From the NCBI RefSeq assembly GCF_010671595.1, contig NZ_JAABOP010000001.1, positions 496,001 to 560,000 on the forward strand: a DNA stretch of 64,000 bases, in the 5' to 3' direction. Below the pieces are notes generated by a model. The model worked only from the letters and a program-made list of their open reading frames with translations, had not been told where the DNA came from and searched no databases. Numbering within the stretch: position 1 is the stretch's first letter; each line of letters starts with the position of its first letter. Of this stretch, positions 18,685 to 27,222 are shown piece after piece. The stretch comes from Muriicola jejuensis (GTDB taxonomy: Bacteria; Bacteroidota; Bacteroidia; Flavobacteriales; Flavobacteriaceae). Made by a program: the position numbers and the translations under genes.

Positions 18685-19473
18685 ATGCAAACGGATAAAG
18701 TAGTAGCTCATATTGTAGATTGGCTCAAGGAATACAGTACGAATGCAAAGACGAAGGGCTTCGTGGTAGGAGTTTCCGGTGGGATCGATTCAGCGGTGAC
18801 CTCCACCCTCTGCGCCCGAACGGGCCTGGATGTCCTTTGCGTGGAAATGCCAATACACCAGAGCGAGAACCAGGTAACCCGTGCAGACAAGCACATAGAC
18901 TGGCTTATTGCAAACTATCCCAATGTGAGCAGGCAACCCGTAAATCTGACCCCGGTCTTTGACCAGCTTGTGAGCGCCCTGCCCAAGGTGGAGAACGAAG
19001 AGGAGCGCTTTATGTCACTTGCCAATACCCGTGCCAGATTGCGCATGACCACCCTGTATTACTTCGCTGCCCTCAAGGGATACCTGGTCGCAGGTACTGG
19101 AAACAAGGTCGAGGATTTTGGCATTGGTTTCTACACGAAATACGGGGATGGGGGGGTAGACCTCAGCCCTATTGCGGACCTCCTCAAAACCGAAGTTTAT
19201 GAACTGGGCTCATACCTCGGGGTGCATGAGGACATCCTGATGGCGCCTCCCACAGACGGACTCTGGGGAGACGACCGAACTGACGAAGACCAGATAGGTG
19301 CATCTTACCCCGAATTGGAATGGGCCATAAAAATGGATACGGAGAGGAGGAAAATACAGGATTTTAAAGGAAGGGAAGCGGAAGTTTTCGCAATCTACAA
19401 GAAGTTCAATACGGCGAACAAACATAAGATGATTCCTATACCCATTTGTGAGATTCCGGAGACTCTGAAATGA
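18685..19473 (+). CDS. nadE: Ammonia-dependent NAD+ synthetase NadE
   Basis: Catalyses ATP-dependent amidation of nicotinic acid adenine dinucleotide to NAD+, the last step of NAD synthesis. 262 residues, with no glutaminase domain, so ammonia is the predicted nitrogen donor. The PP-loop GVSGGIDSAVTS is at about 29-40, the NaAD-binding stretch AGTGNKVEDFGIGFYTKYGDGG is central, and PTDGLWGDDRTDEDQIG follows. It is divergent from gldB, an arrangement I recall from other flavobacteria. Confidence 0.96.
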   Translation: MQTDKVVAHIVDWLKEYSTNAKTKGFVVGVSGGIDSAVTSTLCARTGLDVLCVEMPIHQSENQVTRADKHIDWLIANYPNVSRQPVNLTPVFDQLVSALPKVENEEERFMSLANTRARLRMTTLYYFAALKGYLVAGTGNKVEDFGIGFYTKYGDGGVDLSPIADLLKTEVYELGSYLGVHEDILMAPPTDGLWGDDRTDEDQIGASYPELEWAIKMDTERRKIQDFKGREAEVFAIYKKFNTANKHKMIPIPICEIPETLK

Positions 19474-19637
19474 CCGATCACCTGAAAATAGGGCATTTAA
19501 GACGAATTGTTGGCGGCAAATTGTAGTAAAACCTTAATATTTTTACAGTTTTGCCATAGAACTTAGACAATAAAACCTTACATTGCGTGTTAGGTTTAGG
19601 CGTAATTCTTACGCTATTTGTCTAGAAATAACCAACG

Positions 19638-20267
19638 ATGATCAACATTTTAATTGCCGACAACCACCCTATTGTCAGATTGGGAATCAAGGAGGTCCTC
19701 AATACAGTTGCGGATTTTGAAGTACTTGGTGACGTCTCAACCACAAACGAGCTATTCGAAGCCCTTAAGAAAAAGAAACCGGATATTGTTATCCTGGAAA
19801 TGGACATTCCTGAAATAAACGGTATCGCCACCCTGAGAAAGATGAAGAAAGAGTATCCTGATGTGAAAGTACTCATCTACAGTGGCCAGTCTGAGGATGT
19901 CTACGCCCTCAGTACCATCAGGGCAGGTGCATTTGGATACCTGTCTAAATCCGCAGACCTCGATTACATCATCTCAGCCGTTAAAAAAGTCGGGCAGGGT
20001 AAAATGTTCATAACCAACGAACTGGCGCAACGACTCGCCTTTGACGAAGGCACCCAGAAACAACGCCGATTCTTCAGAAAACTTTCCACCAGGGAAGTGG
20101 AGGTACTGAAACTTCTGGCCAGTGGCAAACGCAACAAGGATGTGGCCGAGGGTCTCAACCTCAATGAAAAGACGGTGAGCACCTACAAATCCAGGCTGAT
20201 GAAAAAACTCAACGTGGATAACCTCGTGGATCTCTTGCAGCAGGCAAAAGCCCTCGAATTGTATTAA
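19638..20267 (+). CDS. LuxR/NarL-type response regulator with atypical receiver
   Basis: Two-domain DNA-binding regulator of 209 residues. The receiver (1-120) begins ILIADNHPIVR and the HTH domain (about 140-205) contains LSTREVEVLKLLASGKRNKD and EKTVSTYKSRLMKKLNV. The normal phospho-acceptor Asp is replaced by Glu54 (VILEMDIPE; codon GAA at 19797-19799), and the acidic pair at 8-9 is Asp-Asn, not Asp-Asp. The conserved Lys is present in GYLSKSA. Phosphorylation by a histidine kinase is therefore doubtful. No kinase gene is nearby, and a terminator follows. Confidence 0.92.
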   Translation: MINILIADNHPIVRLGIKEVLNTVADFEVLGDVSTTNELFEALKKKKPDIVILEMDIPEINGIATLRKMKKEYPDVKVLIYSGQSEDVYALSTIRAGAFGYLSKSADLDYIISAVKKVGQGKMFITNELAQRLAFDEGTQKQRRFFRKLSTREVEVLKLLASGKRNKDVAEGLNLNEKTVSTYKSRLMKKLNVDNLVDLLQQAKALELY

Positions 20268-20293
20268 AGAATACCAAGCTAACTATAGAAAGA

Positions 20294-20321
20294 CCTCCTG
20301 ATGATTCAGGAGGTTTTTTTT
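20294..20321 (+). terminator. Rho-independent terminator after the response regulator
   Basis: Perfect stem CCTCCTGA/TCAGGAGG with a 4-base loop, followed by eight T. It lies 27 bases after the stop codon and 33 bases before the convergent dnaG stop. Confidence 0.9.
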
Positions 20322-20353
20322 ATCCTCTTACCTCTTTGGTCGATCAGAGACAT

Positions 20354-22333
20354 TCAGGACAAGACCCTGTTCAGTTTGTTGTTGAGCAATTTGTTCAGCT
20401 GAAGGTAATGCACGATCTCTTCCAGTACTTCACTGTTGTCCTCGGTTTTTTCCTCCGTATCCTGCTGGAGGCTGTGGATCCTCTTCTTGATCAGGAAACA
20501 GCGCAGTGTGAGTATGGTCTCACTTACCAGCTGGGCGATCGTCCTGGCCTTCTCCTTGGGATAGATATCCTTGCGTTCCCAATTGTGGAGGTTGTATTTC
20601 TCCTCTTCCATAAGGATGGATGAAACATCATTGACCAGCTGTTGATCGAGTTCGTGCAAAAATTCTGCGATCTGGAAATCCTCTTTTTCGTTCAGGGCTT
20701 CCATGAGCCTGTAGTAGATCGTTTTAAAGTGGTCATGGGTGAGTTCTATCTCATCTTCCTGCAGGTCGAGGTAGATCTTTTCATAGACCCTGGCCTCCAC
20801 GCGTTCCGGTTCAAGCACCAGTTCTCCTTCCTCATTCTCTTTGAGGACCAGGTCTTCGAATTCCTCCATTTCCTTACCGTAAAGCAGGAGTATTTCTATG
20901 ATCTTGCGCTCCAGCTCGTATTGCACGTCCACCCGCGCTTCGGCCGGAGTATCCCGGACCACTTCAAAGGCCTTTGTTTCCTGGTTCCTTCGCTTGCTCG
21001 CCTCCTGAAAATCCTTCCTTCCGATCTGGGCCAGCGTATTGAACAGTACCTCTTCTGAGATATTCATCATGGCCGCACATTGCTGTACGTAGATCTCCCG
21101 TTTGATACGATCGGGAACTTTGGCGATACTGCCCACGATATCGCGGATGGTATCTGCCTTTTTTATGGGGTCATTGGCTGCCTCCTTAGCCAGGAGTGAG
21201 GTTTTGAACTGTATAAAATCCTTTGAGTTCTCTTCCAGGTACAGGACCACATCCTCATAGGCGTTGTTCTTTGCAAAACTATCGGGATCCTCTCCGGCAG
21301 GGAAGGTGCAGATGCGGACGTTCATCCCCTGTTCCAGGATCAGGTCGACCCCTCTCAGGGAAGCCCGCAAACCGGCGGCGTCCCCGTCAAAAAGAACGGT
21401 GATGTTCTTTGTGAGTCGACTGATTATGCGAATCTGCTCCGGGGTAAGGGCCGTACCGCTGGAAGCCACCACGTTCCGTATACCCCTCTGGTACATTTGT
21501 ATTACGTCCGTATACCCTTCAACGAGGTAGCAGTTGTCTTCCCTGGCAATGGCCTGTTTGGCGAAATAGATCCCGTAGAGCACCTTGCTCTTGTGGTAGA
21601 TCTCGCTTTCAGGAGAATTCAGGTATTTTGCGGCTTTTTTGTCATTCCCCAGGATACGCCCACCAAACCCGAGTACCCGGCCGCTCAGGGAATGTATGGT
21701 AAAGAGAACCCTCCCTTTGAACCGGTCAAACTTCCGCTTTTGACCTGGATTTCGGGGATCGTCCTTCACGATCGTCAGACCTGTTTTCTCCAGATAATCC
21801 AGCTGATACCCTTTTTCCAGGGCCTGTTCGGTAAAGGCATCCCATTCGTCTAACCCATAGCCCAGGCCAAAGAGACGAATGGTCTCCTCTGTGAACCCCC
21901 GTTCTTTGAAATACGACAGGCCCACGGCCTTTCCGGGTTCTGTATTCCAAAGGACCCCCTCATAATACTCCTTTGCATATTCGGAGACCAGATAGAGACT
22001 TTCCCGTTCATTGGCCTGCTCTTTTTGTTCATCAGACTGCTCGGTCTCCTCTACCTCGATCTGATACTTCTTTGCGAGGTATTTGATGGCTTCCGGATAG
22101 GTGAAGTGTTCGTGCTCCATCAAAAATGCCACCACGTTGCCCCCTTTGCCACTGCTGAAATCTTTCCAAATCTGTTTTACAGGAGAGACCATAAAACTGG
22201 GAGTGCGTTCGTCCGTGAACGGGCTTAGGCCTTTGAAGTTGGAACCGGATTTCTTCAGGTTGACAAAATCCCCGATCACCTCCTCCACACGGGCCATTTC
22301 GTATACCTGGTCTATTGTAGATTTTGAGATCAA
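20354..22333 (-). CDS. dnaG: DNA primase DnaG without zinc ligands
   Basis: Makes RNA primers for replication with the DnaB helicase. About 659 residues from the proposed TTG start (LISKSTIDQVYEMARVEEVIG). An in-frame ATG 28 codons upstream would add a hydrophobic leader not expected of a primase. The TOPRIM core is intact: LVEGYTDVIQM and VLFDGDAAGLRASLRG. The N-terminal zinc ribbon is degenerate: the four ligands of CPFH...CFGC are replaced in GLSPFTDERTPSF (S37, T40) and IWKDFSSGKGG (D58, S61). The C-terminal helicase-binding domain is present by length. Confidence 0.94.
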   Translation of the reverse strand: MISKSTIDQVYEMARVEEVIGDFVNLKKSGSNFKGLSPFTDERTPSFMVSPVKQIWKDFSSGKGGNVVAFLMEHEHFTYPEAIKYLAKKYQIEVEETEQSDEQKEQANERESLYLVSEYAKEYYEGVLWNTEPGKAVGLSYFKERGFTEETIRLFGLGYGLDEWDAFTEQALEKGYQLDYLEKTGLTIVKDDPRNPGQKRKFDRFKGRVLFTIHSLSGRVLGFGGRILGNDKKAAKYLNSPESEIYHKSKVLYGIYFAKQAIAREDNCYLVEGYTDVIQMYQRGIRNVVASSGTALTPEQIRIISRLTKNITVLFDGDAAGLRASLRGVDLILEQGMNVRICTFPAGEDPDSFAKNNAYEDVVLYLEENSKDFIQFKTSLLAKEAANDPIKKADTIRDIVGSIAKVPDRIKREIYVQQCAAMMNISEEVLFNTLAQIGRKDFQEASKRRNQETKAFEVVRDTPAEARVDVQYELERKIIEILLLYGKEMEEFEDLVLKENEEGELVLEPERVEARVYEKIYLDLQEDEIELTHDHFKTIYYRLMEALNEKEDFQIAEFLHELDQQLVNDVSSILMEEEKYNLHNWERKDIYPKEKARTIAQLVSETILTLRCFLIKKRIHSLQQDTEEKTEDNSEVLEEIVHYLQLNKLLNNKLNRVLS

Positions 22334-22364
22334 ACTGAGCGATTTACAGCTGGTTAAAAATACA

Positions 22365-22400
22365 TAAACAGGGACGGTTAAAAAAACAAATCCCTGTTTA
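22365..22400. repeat. 10-base inverted repeat upstream of dnaG
   Basis: TAAACAGGGA and TCCCTGTTTA form a perfect inverted repeat around a 16-base A-rich (plus-strand) spacer. It lies 32 bases upstream of the proposed dnaG TTG start and about 50 bases after the preceding gene's stop. On the minus strand it is followed by TGTATTTTTAA, so it could be a weak terminator of the upstream operon, an operator, or a leader hairpin. Confidence 0.5.
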
Positions 22401-22449
22401 CTAACATATCTTTCCAAGCGAGAATTTCACCCGGAAAACCCATAAGGTA

Positions 22450-23535
22450 TCAGTCAAGGTCCAGGCGGAGCCCGAAGGAAATATTCCTCTGATCTACACT
22501 GGCCTCCTTAAAGATAGGACTGAGGTCGTACTTGGTATACAACAAGACGCCATCCACCCCTGCGTAGGCTCCAATGCCATATACGAAGTCACTGGTATTA
22601 TACCCCCTTTTCAATTTATCCTTGACACGCTCTCCATTGCGGTCGTATTTAAGTTTTTGTCTGGTGCCAAGATTAAAACCTCCATACCCCCCAAAGCCAA
22701 TACGAAACTGATTTCGGATAGAATACCTCAACCTGGTTTCCGTCTTGGTCATTCGGGAAGGACCAAATTCAAAATACACGGGAACGACCAGGTTGTCCAT
22801 CCGGAGTTTCGACTTTCTCAAGTCCACATCAAAGGTCTCCAAAGTGGTCTCGTCCCCGTTTGCCACGAAATACTGATTGTCCTTCGGATTGAGGCCGTTC
22901 ATTTGCAGGGACAGACCGTAATTCAATCGCATGAAATTCGTATTCCTGAATACCCGGGTCCTCCAGTTAACTCCCAGTTCAAAAAACCGGCTCCCTCCCA
23001 ATTCGTAGGGAGAATCCCCCAGGGACTGTCCGCTGATGATCGCATTATTGATCCCGAAAGCGAGGACCAGATCCGAATAGGTACGTCTGTCATACACGAT
23101 CTTTCTCTCTTTATTCCTGTCGGAATATCTGATCCCGAAAACCCGGCTGTTGCTCTCATCCCGGTGGCCCCATCCTATCTCTATCTTGGTAAGGTATCTG
23201 GTACTGTCCTGAACGGTAGGTATTTCCCCTTCATTGCGCTCCAACAGGGCAATGGTGTTGTCTATGATGGCCAGTCTGTTCTCTATATTCAAGGCCCTTT
23301 TCCGGGCGGCTTCCTCTTTGAGGACACGGGCTTCCTCCAGGCTGATCTCCCCATTCTTCTGACGTGCTACAATGGCCTCTACCTCATTCTTTAAGGCATC
23401 TTTTTCCTGTAGCTCAATGAGAACTCTCTGTTGTCTCAGTGAATCGATTTTTTGTTCCGTTCTTTCCTGAGCACCGAGGTGATGTGCCATCAGGCACAGG
23501 ATGAAAACCGCTGTAATCCTTGAAATTGCTGTCAT
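22450..23535 (-). CDS. Predicted outer-membrane beta-barrel protein
   Basis: About 361 residues. A signal peptide (MTAISRITAVFILCLMAHH, cleaved after GAQ) is followed by a charged helical segment (about 25-95, rich in Glu, Arg and Lys with heptad-like Leu/Ile), then alternating strands with many aromatic and Gly residues to a C-terminal FGLRLDLD. I do not recognise a specific family; porin-like barrel is inferred from strand pattern. It ends the operon with the sigma factor and membrane protein genes and may be the envelope component they respond to. Confidence 0.7.
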   Translation of the reverse strand: MTAISRITAVFILCLMAHHLGAQERTEQKIDSLRQQRVLIELQEKDALKNEVEAIVARQKNGEISLEEARVLKEEAARKRALNIENRLAIIDNTIALLERNEGEIPTVQDSTRYLTKIEIGWGHRDESNSRVFGIRYSDRNKERKIVYDRRTYSDLVLAFGINNAIISGQSLGDSPYELGGSRFFELGVNWRTRVFRNTNFMRLNYGLSLQMNGLNPKDNQYFVANGDETTLETFDVDLRKSKLRMDNLVVPVYFEFGPSRMTKTETRLRYSIRNQFRIGFGGYGGFNLGTRQKLKYDRNGERVKDKLKRGYNTSDFVYGIGAYAGVDGVLLYTKYDLSPIFKEASVDQRNISFGLRLDLD

Positions 23536-23624
23536 TTTATTGGTCTTTAATTGATGATTGATGAATAAACTCACTCTGGCCTCGTCCCGAGGGATGAAGC
23601 AAATAAATCGGTTATGGAGTATGA

Positions 23625-24353
23625 TTATTGGTTCCTGTACGCTACAGCTGTTCTGACTTTGAGATAGCCTTCCTTTAATTTATCAAACAACTGATCCCTG
23701 AAAGACCTGTTAAGGTCTCCCTCCACTTCAGAGAGCAGGGCCATGGCATCCACTTTTGGAGAAGCTGAAGCTGCCCTTTCCTGGATCAATTGTTCCTGAG
23801 CCGAACGAAGCAGAGAATCAATGACCTCATCTTCCACCATTGCGCCCGAGTCTTCCAAACTGGCAACCTGGGAAACCACCCTGGCGACCATGATATCCAC
23901 TTTATCATGTGGTATTGATCTGTTAACAGGGCTCTCTTCAAAGGTCTTGGGCGAACGGACGATCTGCTTTTCCGTCAGTTTACCCTCTGCGGTCCGATTC
24001 TCCGGGATCGTCTCTGCTCCCAGACCGGGATCAGAGAGAACAGCCCATTTTTCCGATTCGGGTGGATCGATCCATTCCTCCCCGGTCCGTTTTTCTTCCG
24101 CAGGCTGGGAATCGGTTTCCACCAATTCTATATTAACAGAGCCGGGTTCCTCATTCCGGTTCATCAACAACACTGAAACAAACAGAATCCCTATGAAACC
24201 GGCCGCTATGCCGAACCTCCAGTACGTCTTATTCGGTGAAGGCAGCTCACTGCCTAACTGTTCCTCTATCCTGTTCCAGGCTCCCCGGGAAGGGCAGATC
24301 CTTCGGTTTTCGAGTGTTTCCTTTATTTTCTTGTCCAGCCGGTTCTTTTCCAT
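23625..24353 (-). CDS. Putative anti-sigma-like membrane protein
   Basis: 242 residues with a cytoplasmic N-terminus of about 45 residues (MEKNRLDKKIKETLENRRI, then WNRIEEQLG), one membrane helix (FGIAAGFIGILFVSVLLM) and a long hydrophilic, Glu-rich periplasmic part. This topology and its place 13 bases after an ECF sigma factor suggest an anti-sigma factor, although no recognisable zinc anti-sigma motif is present. Similar genes in flavobacteria carry no experimental assignment that I know. Confidence 0.6.
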   Translation of the reverse strand: MEKNRLDKKIKETLENRRICPSRGAWNRIEEQLGSELPSPNKTYWRFGIAAGFIGILFVSVLLMNRNEEPGSVNIELVETDSQPAEEKRTGEEWIDPPESEKWAVLSDPGLGAETIPENRTAEGKLTEKQIVRSPKTFEESPVNRSIPHDKVDIMVARVVSQVASLEDSGAMVEDEVIDSLLRSAQEQLIQERAASASPKVDAMALLSEVEGDLNRSFRDQLFDKLKEGYLKVRTAVAYRNQ

Positions 24354-24366
24354 GATCCTGGTATTT

Positions 24367-24927
24367 CTATTTAGCGCGTTTACTGATCTCCAGATTGTGG
24401 ATCCTATCCTGCAGAAATTGCCTTGCCCTGTAAAGCTGAGACCTCGAGGTATTCTCTGAGATCTTCAGGAGCTCTGCGATATCTTTGTGTTTGTACCCTT
24501 CGAACGCATAGAGCACAAAAACCAATTTATAACCTTCAGGCAGGGCATCAATAAGTTCCTGGGCTTCTTCCTCCCCCAAACGGGATTCCTGATAGATCTG
24601 TTCTTCCATAGTATTCTCCACAACTTCAGAATCGTATACTACGAATTGATTTTTCCTGAGAAACGTTATGGCCTCTCTCACCATGATCCGTCTTAACCAC
24701 CCTTCAAAACTCCCTTCATTCCGAAAGGCATGAAGGTGTTGGAAGGCCTTTACGAAGCCCGTAATCATCACGTCCTCTGCAAATTGCAAATCCCTTATGT
24801 AATGCCTGCAGATCGAAAGCATTTTAGGTGCATGCGTCTCATAAATCTGTTTCTGAGCAGCACGGTTGCCTTTGGCAGCCTTCTTTAAGATAGCCTTCGG
24901 ATTATCGTACAGGGAAATGATCATCAT
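24367..24927 (-). CDS. RNA polymerase ECF sigma factor
   Basis: 186 residues with region 2 (RHYIRDLQFAEDVMITGFVK, then FEGWLRRIMVREAI) and region 4 (LPEGYKLVFVLYAFEGYKHK, then ISENTSRSQLYRARQFL), and no region 3, as in extracytoplasmic-function sigma factors. Two adjacent ATGs are possible starts. It heads a three-gene operon with a predicted membrane regulator and a barrel protein, which suggests control of an envelope response. No autoregulated promoter could be identified upstream. Confidence 0.93.
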   Translation of the reverse strand: MMIISLYDNPKAILKKAAKGNRAAQKQIYETHAPKMLSICRHYIRDLQFAEDVMITGFVKAFQHLHAFRNEGSFEGWLRRIMVREAITFLRKNQFVVYDSEVVENTMEEQIYQESRLGEEEAQELIDALPEGYKLVFVLYAFEGYKHKDIAELLKISENTSRSQLYRARQFLQDRIHNLEISKRAK

Positions 24928-25024
24928 GTTAGGTGTCCTTCACTTACATAGACGAGATAGATCGCAAAAACGTTGCCTGGATCAGAAAAAAAATAATTTT
25001 TTTAGAAAAAATATCTCTAAAACC

Positions 25025-26002
25025 CTATTTTTTACGGTCCACCACGTAATTCACCATGAGCTTCAGGGAATCCTTGTAGGTGGAGTCAGGATAGGAATCC
25101 AGAAGCGTTAACGCCTGGTCCTGGTAATCGTGCATTTTTGATTCTGCGTATTCGAGTCCGCCCGCATCCTTCACGAACTGTATGACCTCTTTTACCCGCT
25201 TCCTGTCCTTGTTGTAGTTCTTGACCGAATTGATAAGCCAGCGCCTGTCCTTTTCGGAGGCCGTATTTAAAGCGTATATGAGCGGCAGGGTCATTTTCTG
25301 TTCCTTGATGTCTATACCCGTGGGTTTACCGATGGCGGTCTCCCCGTAGTCAAAGAGGTCGTCCTTGATCTGAAAGGCCATTCCGCAAAGCTCCCCGAAT
25401 TTACGAAAGGTCTCCACATCCGGCGAATCGGGTTTTACGGAACAGGCCCCCAGGCTGCAACACGCCGCAATAAGGGTCGCCGTTTTCTGCCTGATAATAT
25501 CGTAATACACCTCTTCGCTGATATCGAGGCGCCTCGCCTTTTCGAGCTGCAGCAATTCCCCTTCACTGATCTCCCGGATCGCTACCGAGATGATCCTGAG
25601 CAGATCGAAATCCCCGTGATCCACGGAGAGCAACATCCCTTTGGAAAGCAGGTAATCCCCCACCAGGACAGCGATCTTGTTCTTCCACAGGGCATTGATG
25701 GAGAAGAAACCTCTTCGCTTGTAACTCTCATCCACTACATCGTCGTGAACCAGGGAAGCGGTGTGGATAAGCTCTATGACGGAGGCCCCTCGATAGGTGC
25801 GTTCATTCACCTCCCCCCCACTGACCATCTTTGCGGTCAGAAAGACGAACATAGGCCTCATCTGCTTGCCTTTGCGGTTCACAATGTAATAGGTAATCCT
25901 GTTCAGGAGGGCCACCTTGGAAGACATGGATTCAAAGAACTTCTGTTCAAAGAGTTCCATTTCCCTGCTTACGGGCTCCTTAATCTGGGATACGATTTTC
26001 AC
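25025..26002 (-). CDS. Trans-polyprenyl diphosphate synthase
   Basis: Elongates allylic diphosphates with IPP to give the long prenyl chain, most likely the side chain of menaquinone. About 325 residues. The first Asp-rich motif HDDVVDESYKRRG is at about 86-98 and the second, FQIKDDLFDYGE, at about 210. KGKQMRP at 44-50 binds IPP. The GTG giving MKIVSQIKEPVSREM matches the family N-terminus; the ATG 16 codons upstream adds residues without resemblance. Chain length cannot be read directly. Confidence 0.92.
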   Translation of the reverse strand: MKIVSQIKEPVSREMELFEQKFFESMSSKVALLNRITYYIVNRKGKQMRPMFVFLTAKMVSGGEVNERTYRGASVIELIHTASLVHDDVVDESYKRRGFFSINALWKNKIAVLVGDYLLSKGMLLSVDHGDFDLLRIISVAIREISEGELLQLEKARRLDISEEVYYDIIRQKTATLIAACCSLGACSVKPDSPDVETFRKFGELCGMAFQIKDDLFDYGETAIGKPTGIDIKEQKMTLPLIYALNTASEKDRRWLINSVKNYNKDRKRVKEVIQFVKDAGGLEYAESKMHDYQDQALTLLDSYPDSTYKDSLKLMVNYVVDRKK

Positions 26003-26123
26003 GGAAGATACTTTGGTTCGCACACAATGTGACTCCTTAAAATTAGGCAAAAAAGGTGTGGCCTAGCCGGAAGTCGACCTATATTCCCGAAATCACCTGT
26101 ATTTTTTTTATTGAATCCGCCTT

Positions 26124-27167
26124 TCAAGATTTATTCGCCAATTGCCCGCAGGCCGCATCTATATCCTTGCCCCGTGATCGTCTGACCGTGACGGTAATCC
26201 CATGGGCTTCCAGGGTCTCCACGTACATGGCGATGGCCTGATCCCCGGCTTGTTTGAAATCGCCATCATCGATGGGGTTGTATTCAATGAGGTTGACTTT
26301 AGACGGGGCAAATCTGCAAAATTCCACCAGGGCGTCAACGTCCTCCCGCTTGTCATTGACCCCTTCCCAGACCACGTATTCATAAGTGATCTTACTCCTG
26401 GTCTTTTGATACCAATACACGAGGGATTCTCTGAGATCTGAGAGGGTTAAGGAGGCATTGAAGGGCATGATGGAGGTGCGGGTCTCTTGCACAGCTGAAT
26501 GGAGAGAAACGGCCAGCTTGAACTTCACCTCTTCGTCAGCCAGTTTCCGGATCATTTTTGGGACCCCTGAGGTAGAGACAGTGATACGTCTGGGGGACAT
26601 TCCGAGGCCTTCGTCTCCTGTGATCTTGTGGATGGCCTTCAGGAGGTTGTTGTAATTCATCAAGGGCTCCCCCATCCCCATAAAGACGATATTGCTCAGG
26701 GGGCGGTTGTAGTAAAGCCTGCTTTGGCGATCGATGGCCACCACCTGGTCATAGATCTCATCCGGATTGAGGTTACGCATTCGCTTGAGTCGCGCTGTAG
26801 CGCAGAATTTGCAGTCGAGACTGCAACCCACCTGACTCGAGACACAGGCAGTGGTCCTTTTGGAGGTTGGGATCAGGACCGATTCCACTACGAGTCCGTC
26901 GTGCAGACGCACCGCATTTTTGATGGTCCCATCCTGACTTCTCTGCATGCGGTCTACCTCAATATGGTTGATCACATACTCTTCTTCCAGTACCGTCCTG
27001 GTGTCTTTGGAGAGGTTGGTCATATCGGCAAAGGAATGGGCGCCTTTCTTCCACAGCCATTCATAGACCTGGTCGCCCCGGTAGGCCTGATCCCCCCTTG
27101 TGAGGAAGAAAGACCTGAGATCTTCCCTGGAGAGGGCCCTGATATCCTTCTTTTGCACGGGTTCCAT
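26124..27167 (-). CDS. rlmN: Dual-specificity RNA methyltransferase RlmN
   Basis: Radical-SAM enzyme that methylates C2 of A2503 in 23S rRNA and A37 in some tRNAs. 347 residues. The iron-sulfur cluster motif is CSLDCKFC at 115-122, MGMGEPLMNYNN binds SAM, and SLHSAVQETR and the C-terminal AACGQLAN with its Cys complete the family pattern. A stable GC-rich hairpin lies between the queA stop and this start. Confidence 0.95.
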   Translation of the reverse strand: MEPVQKKDIRALSREDLRSFFLTRGDQAYRGDQVYEWLWKKGAHSFADMTNLSKDTRTVLEEEYVINHIEVDRMQRSQDGTIKNAVRLHDGLVVESVLIPTSKRTTACVSSQVGCSLDCKFCATARLKRMRNLNPDEIYDQVVAIDRQSRLYYNRPLSNIVFMGMGEPLMNYNNLLKAIHKITGDEGLGMSPRRITVSTSGVPKMIRKLADEEVKFKLAVSLHSAVQETRTSIMPFNASLTLSDLRESLVYWYQKTRSKITYEYVVWEGVNDKREDVDALVEFCRFAPSKVNLIEYNPIDDGDFKQAGDQAIAMYVETLEAHGITVTVRRSRGKDIDAACGQLANKS

Positions 27168-27182
27168 GGGCGTTCATATGAT

Positions 27183-27209
27183 CCCCGCCCCGGAAATAGC
27201 GGGGCAGGG
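27183..27209 (-). other. GC-rich hairpin ahead of rlmN
   Basis: On the minus strand CCCTGCCCCG pairs with CGGGGCGGGG (one G-U pair) around a 7-base loop. The stem ends 16 bases before the rlmN ATG and is not followed by T on this strand. On the plus strand a run of six T lies four bases beyond it, so it could end antisense transcripts; otherwise it may modulate rlmN translation. Confidence 0.55.
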
Positions 27210-27222
27210 ATGGTTTTTTGAA

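Noticed and set aside
22334-22417. 28-codon N-terminal extension of dnaG
   Set aside because: Hydrophobic and unlike any primase N-terminus; it also covers the inverted repeat. The TTG at 22333 matches the family start.
24928-25024. A conventional promoter for the ECF sigma gene
   Set aside because: No exact TAnnTTTG or paired element was found; the T-rich stretch is not specific.
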